From assembly GCA_964651475.1 (NCBI GenBank), contig CAZYXV010000016.1, positions 40,123 to 104,122 on the forward strand: a stretch of DNA of 64,000 bases, in the 5' to 3' direction. The stretch comes from JBGSMF01 sp964651475 (GTDB lineage: Bacteria; Chloroflexota; Anaerolineae; Fen-1058). Of this stretch, positions 60,823-64,000 are shown piece after piece (position 1 is the stretch's first letter; each line of letters opens with the position of its first letter). The translations under genes were made by a program, and so were the position numbers. The notes under the pieces were generated by a model. It saw only the letters and a list, made by a program, of their open reading frames with translations. It was not told the DNA's origin and searched no databases.

Positions 60823-61260
60823 TCATCGTGTGCCTCTTGGATAAATCACCTCCCCGAGCAGCGAAGCCAAAAACACCAGCACCACACCACTGCCACCTCC
60901 AGCACAGACGGTTACTGCGATGCCCATCAATTCAATTATTTGCCCCGGCCAACCGTTAAAGACTTGATTTATGACCAAGATCAAGACAATGAAAAATAAA
61001 GCTCCTTCCAGTAATTCAAGAAAAAAGTCTTTTCCTCCCCCATTATCGCGCATGTAGGGATAATACCTGAGTGTGATAAAACAGACTACCAGCGCACCGA
61101 GTACAGACAGTGTGCTCAGTGGGATCAAGCGGGGCAGTAGGCCATGCAACCAGGCACCCATCTCTGGGCCTAACATCCACCAGCCAATACCCAGACCTGT
61201 GAGGGTGGGGATCGAAAGAGATAGTATCAACATTAGCCATGTTTGCGAAAACTTGGACAA
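60823..61260 (-). CDS. Small membrane protein, candidate Rhs immunity
   Basis: 145 residues, about four hydrophobic segments (WLMLILSLSIPTLTGLGIGW, LSVLGALVVCFITL, ALFFIVLILVI and a last Gly-rich one). The start is a TTG at 61260 with GAGGTG 6 bases upstream, 9 bases after the stop of the Rhs module 2 frame. Its position directly after an Rhs C-terminus is that of an immunity gene. There is no sequence match to a known immunity family that I can name. Confidence 0.65.
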   Translation of the reverse strand: MSKFSQTWLMLILSLSIPTLTGLGIGWWMLGPEMGAWLHGLLPRLIPLSTLSVLGALVVCFITLRYYPYMRDNGGGKDFFLELLEGALFFIVLILVINQVFNGWPGQIIELMGIAVTVCAGGGSGVVLVFLASLLGEVIYPRGTR

Positions 61261-61269
61261 GCTATCACC

Positions 61270-62439
61270 TCATCGAGATGACCCAGCAAAGACATTCTGG
61301 CCGTAATTGGAGTTAAAGGTGCCATTGATGTAAAGGCTCAAGCATTTTACTAGCCACATGGTGCTCACATATTTTTCGAGTAGCTTGGCGCCGGCTCCAC
61401 GTTGTACAATGCCTCGCTGAAACACCTTTATTGCCAACTCATGGTCCGCTCTATTCACCAACATTCCCACTGCGACAGGTTGCCTTTGCCGACCTATCCT
61501 GGTAAGTGTAGTACCTTCCTTGAACAAGGCTGGAGCATATCGCCCAACGGTTTTAAGTAGGGTTTTATTCACGCCCACTCCCAAAAGTCCAAACCCAGCG
61601 CCCCACACAAAAGTTTTGCTGAACCAAGACCCAACCGTTTCGTTCTGCAACGATTCTCCCCAGGACCTTCCTCCAAGAAGATGTTCAGTCAGCCGCCCGC
61701 TCACATCACCAGCCATGCCGGTCACGCCGCCCATCAGTATGCCTGCAATCAGGTGAGTGCCCCACGCCCACGGCATCGCCGCTGCCAGGCTCGTCGCCAC
61801 AGCCCCGTTCACATACATGCCTGCCATCGCCGGCCAGTTGAAGCAACCACAGGCGAAGGCTTGAGAAGCCGCAGAACTCAGACCCGCAACGGCGACGGCG
61901 ATGGCCCACGGCGCTCCACTGGCGATCAAGCCGCCGCTCAGCGCGCCCATCCCAATGGCAATTGCCAGGTCGCGACTATTGATTCCACTGTTCGCTGGCT
62001 TGGTGGCAAAGTAAACAATCGCACCCGCAGCGCCTCCAATTCCAGCGCCGATAAGAATATTGACAAACTCGCCGCTGGGGTCGGTGTAACGGGCAGGATT
62101 GTTCAGCGCATAGGCATAGGGATGCAGCGTGCCCGGCAGCGTGGCCAGCCCCGGAAACGGGTCGCGGCTGAGAAAGCGTCCAGTCTGGGCATTATAATAC
62201 CGCGCCCGCAAATAGTACAGGCCGGTAGTGTCATCTTGCTGCTGGCCGGTGAAGCGGAAGGGTGTGCTTGGACCGCTGGCGCTGCGCGTCCCGCCAAACG
62301 GGGCGTAGGCGTAATGGGTTACAAAGCCGCCTTGCGGATTGGACAGGTCGCGCACACTGCCCAACCCATCGGTGTGATAGTACAGCCAGTCGTTCGGGGC
62401 GCTGCGGCGGGCCGGCCAGACTGAGGCTACGCCACTGGA
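61270..62439 (-). CDS. Displaced Rhs core end with C-terminal toxin region (module 2)
   Basis: The frame opens at 62439 without a proper start and reads LYYHTDGLGSVRDL, then LYYLRARYYNAQTGRFLSRD and YAYALNNPARYTDPSGEF, the Rhs core end. Gly-rich membrane-like helices follow, then a unique tail (KVFQRGIVQRGAGAKLLEKY) that should be the toxin. A TTG at 62364 could start a short version. The N-terminal Rhs shell is missing. This is the layout of an orphan C-terminus kept for recombination. Toxin activity unknown. Confidence 0.75.
   Translation of the reverse strand, partial: SSGVASVWPARRSAPNDWLYYHTDGLGSVRDLSNPQGGFVTHYAYAPFGGTRSASGPSTPFRFTGQQQDDTTGLYYLRARYYNAQTGRFLSRDPFPGLATLPGTLHPYAYALNNPARYTDPSGEFVNILIGAGIGGAAGAIVYFATKPANSGINSRDLAIAIGMGALSGGLIASGAPWAIAVAVAGLSSAASQAFACGCFNWPAMAGMYVNGAVATSLAAAMPWAWGTHLIAGILMGGVTGMAGDVSGRLTEHLLGGRSWGESLQNETVGSWFSKTFVWGAGFGLLGVGVNKTLLKTVGRYAPALFKEGTTLTRIGRQRQPVAVGMLVNRADHELAIKVFQRGIVQRGAGAKLLEKYVSTMWLVKCLSLYINGTFNSNYGQNVFAGSSR
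62065..62186. repeat. 122-bp direct repeat, copy A (Rhs core end)
   Basis: Identical to 63826-63947 except for one base that I could spot (ATAGGCATAG against ATAGGTATAG). It encodes the SRDPFPG to TDPSGEF part of the Rhs core. Confidence 0.9.
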
Positions 62440-62529
62440 TTATGCAATTGGTAAGGTTCGTTCCATCGCTTCAACAATTAGATAATCGCCATCTGGTCTC
62501 GCTTGGTTTCTTGATGAGCGACCGCCACC

Positions 62530-63087
62530 TCACTCAAACAGTTTCTCATTCGCAGCTAGTATGGACAGGAAATGCGACCACTCTGATTGGGATAGCTTAA
62601 TGCGATCCCGCCATCCCGTCTGACTATGGAAGCATATTTCCGTTTTATGCGTCTCTTTCCTGAAGCACAGAGTTGTATTGGAATAGGGAGAAAATTCGGC
62701 CACCTCTATGTCATTCAACAACATCGTGCAAAATGTCCGCCAAGCTGTTCTAGGAATATCCATGAGGAACATGTGTTGTAGGAACAAAAATTGCGCCTTG
62801 TGCTCCGCCTTACTTCTTACAAGAAGATAGTCGTCATCCTCAAAAACCACTGTGAACGTTTCTCTTGAATGGTAGTCTAGGGACCAAAACTCTTTCATCT
62901 TCTTTATGGTATCACTTCTAAACTCCCACTTCTCGAATTCGTCTCTAAGAACGCAGGCATCATCGCACACAGCAGTTGGATCATGAGGTTCATGAGGAAA
63001 TGGTGGAAAGCATAGAAAGTTATCCTCTCCCGTAATGATCTTGCCCGAGATAGCACAAGGGGTTTTTCCAAGTATCACTAAAGCCAT
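62530..63087 (-). CDS. Hypothetical protein, candidate immunity to module 3 toxin
   Basis: 185 residues from ATG 63087 (GGAGA 8 bases upstream). It is soluble, with no signal peptide, and contains FTVVFEDDDYLLVRSKAEH and MFLMDIPRTAWRTFCTML. It has a mixed alpha/beta look and an AT-rich base composition unlike the toxin-side core. It follows the JAMM-type toxin frame by 12 bases. The immunity role is inferred from position only. The stretch 62443-62529 shows nothing. Confidence 0.65.
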   Translation of the reverse strand: MALVILGKTPCAISGKIITGEDNFLCFPPFPHEPHDPTAVCDDACVLRDEFEKWEFRSDTIKKMKEFWSLDYHSRETFTVVFEDDDYLLVRSKAEHKAQFLFLQHMFLMDIPRTAWRTFCTMLLNDIEVAEFSPYSNTTLCFRKETHKTEICFHSQTGWRDRIKLSQSEWSHFLSILAANEKLFE

Positions 63088-63099
63088 GAGCAAGTCTCC

Positions 63100-63966
63100 T
63101 TATGGAAATCTTATAACGGTTCCATATTCTGTGATAATCAGGGACCAAGCCTGTTTCAAACTCTCAAGCGCGCGAAGGTCCCTCCCCGAAGGCGACAGGC
63201 GGGACCAGATATGCGTATGTGCGATAAGACGTGTTGTGCCTTCAGGCAACGCAACACCAAAGCGCGTTCCGCGAACCAAGATTCTTTTTCCATTTGCCCG
63301 CACAAGTGCAAATTCGTCGCCAGTAGAGCGATGAAGATCAGCCATCGTCTGAGCACTGATTTTCCCGCGGGGAACAACAACACTTGTATCAGAGGTAGGA
63401 AGAGTCCCCAAGTAGTCATCGCCTGAGCCAAGAATGATAGCTGATCGTGATGGTCTTAACCACCTTCCAATTCCAAACGTCACCCCGCCAAACACACCGC
63501 CGGTGATGCCGCCGACCAGCGCCGCTTCGAGCAGCCCATCCCACCAGTTGGCGCACGGCGTGGTCAGGTTGACGAACAACTGCGCGCCGGCCGCGCTCAA
63601 CGCGCCGCCCAGCATCCCGTACCCAATCGCCGCCGCCAGGCTGCCGCCGCCCGGAATCAAGCCGCCGATAAAGCCGCCCACTGCGCCCGCGCCCACCGCG
63701 CGCCAGAACGCCGCGGATTGGACATAGCTTCCAAGCGGCTGACCCGGATGGGCCACCACGTAGCCCACCGCGCTGCTCACCCCGCCAATCGCCATACCGA
63801 TGCCGGCTGTCGCCAGCAGCAGCGGAAACTCGCCGCTGGGGTCGGTGTAACGGGCAGGATTGTTCAGCGCATAGGTATAGGGATGCAGCGTGCCCGGCAG
63901 CGTGGCCAGCCCCGGAAACGGGTCGCGGCTGAGAAAGCGTCCAGTCTCAGTAGATCCAATTTTGGC
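63100..63966 (-). CDS. Displaced Rhs core end with JAMM-type toxin (module 3)
   Basis: The frame is open from 63966, begins with ETGRFLSRDPFPG, and passes through the core end into Gly-rich pre-toxin helices (YVVAHPGQPLGSY). The C-terminal domain has GDEFALV and AHTHIWSRLSPSGRDLRAL. The spacing H-x-H-x7-S-x2-D is the JAMM/MPN+ metallopeptidase motif, with a plausible upstream Glu. JAB-type toxins are known in polymorphic toxin systems. The core upstream of TGRFL is lost (stop at 63967), so this is an orphan module. Confidence 0.78.
   Translation of the reverse strand, partial: AKIGSTETGRFLSRDPFPGLATLPGTLHPYTYALNNPARYTDPSGEFPLLLATAGIGMAIGGVSSAVGYVVAHPGQPLGSYVQSAAFWRAVGAGAVGGFIGGLIPGGGSLAAAIGYGMLGGALSAAGAQLFVNLTTPCANWWDGLLEAALVGGITGGVFGGVTFGIGRWLRPSRSAIILGSGDDYLGTLPTSDTSVVVPRGKISAQTMADLHRSTGDEFALVRANGKRILVRGTRFGVALPEGTTRLIAHTHIWSRLSPSGRDLRALESLKQAWSLIITEYGTVIRFP
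63826..63947. repeat. 122-bp direct repeat, copy B (Rhs core end)
   Basis: Second copy of 62065-62186. The similarity stops abruptly at 63947, where the Rhs core breaks off. The bases 63967-64000 hold a T-rich stretch on the minus strand that could be a terminator of an upstream gene. Confidence 0.9.
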
Positions 63967-64000
63967 CTATGACGTGCCATTCGGCTAGTAAAAAACGGAC

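Noticed and set aside
1..64000. tRNA, rRNA, IS elements or replication origin
   Set aside because: No cloverleaf with a T-loop signature, no rRNA segments, no DDE transposase and no DnaA-box cluster could be made out by eye.

Overview
The window looks like chromosomal DNA from a GC-rich bacterium of the phylum Chloroflexota, probably Anaerolineae-like. This is an inference from gene content, not from a marker gene. Pointers are the single-PDZ site-2 protease with a long insertion, a fused transaldolase/glucose-6-phosphate isomerase, a pyrophosphate-type phosphofructokinase, a corrinoid methyltransferase next to FolD, a B12-mutase large subunit, HAMP-GAF and FHA signalling proteins, a giant alpha-2-macroglobulin beside PBP1C, and many WD40, HEAT and TPR proteins. 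I saw no rRNA, tRNA, CRISPR array or transposase.

Layout. 1-1432: 5' part of a WD40 gene on the minus strand. 1705-9183: plus-strand run of rseP-like protease, HEAT protein, AEC carrier, secreted HExxH peptidase, Thr/Pro-rich anchored protein, TPR protein and HAMP-GAF sensor. 9231-14371: accessory block made of a TPR-gene scrap, an OLD-like ATPase with a TOPRIM partner, then fmt, then a type II restriction-modification pair. 14416-17722: pyruvate-type dehydrogenase E1 alpha, E1 beta and E2, followed by an orphan nucleotidyltransferase and a double GNAT protein. 19054-28716: minus-strand pbpC and alpha-2-macroglobulin, plus a lipoprotein. 29059-33958: minus-strand CDP-sugar operon (rfbF, rfbG, an epimerase-rfbH fusion, a glycosyltransferase) behind a promoter and leader terminator. 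34276-35073: two CheY-like regulators. 35165-36914: a low-GC cassette-like block ending in an attC-like site. 37122-40803: kinase-like protein, glycogen-binding domain protein, transketolase, rpiB. 40807-43723: a second restriction-modification locus. 43908-48712: tal-pgi, acsE-like gene and folD. 48810-51914: membrane protein, Ser/Thr kinase and FHA-winged-helix regulator on the minus strand. 52078-58473: dnaE, YbaK-like deacylase and two tandem phosphofructokinases. 58556-60235: B12-dependent mutase. 60423-64000: tandem displaced Rhs C-terminal/immunity modules.

The metabolic genes form a coherent set. Tal/Pgi, transketolase, RpiB and the PFK pair give glycolysis and the pentose-phosphate shunt. 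The dehydrogenase gives acetyl-CoA, AcsE/FolD give C1-folate chemistry, and the mutase gives propionate or branched acyl-CoA metabolism. The accessory genes are mostly conflict systems: two R-M loci, an ATPase/TOPRIM pair and Rhs toxin modules.

The most unusual pattern is a family of short tandem arrays, mostly of period 7 (also 6, 8, 12 and 42). They sit at gene borders or in frame inside genes: fmt, pbpC twice, alpha-2-macroglobulin, and the exact junction of the epimerase-RfbH fusion. Several come with palindromic arms. They resemble the STRR heptanucleotide repeats described in cyanobacteria. Here they appear to have altered protein ends, inserted linkers and possibly joined two genes.
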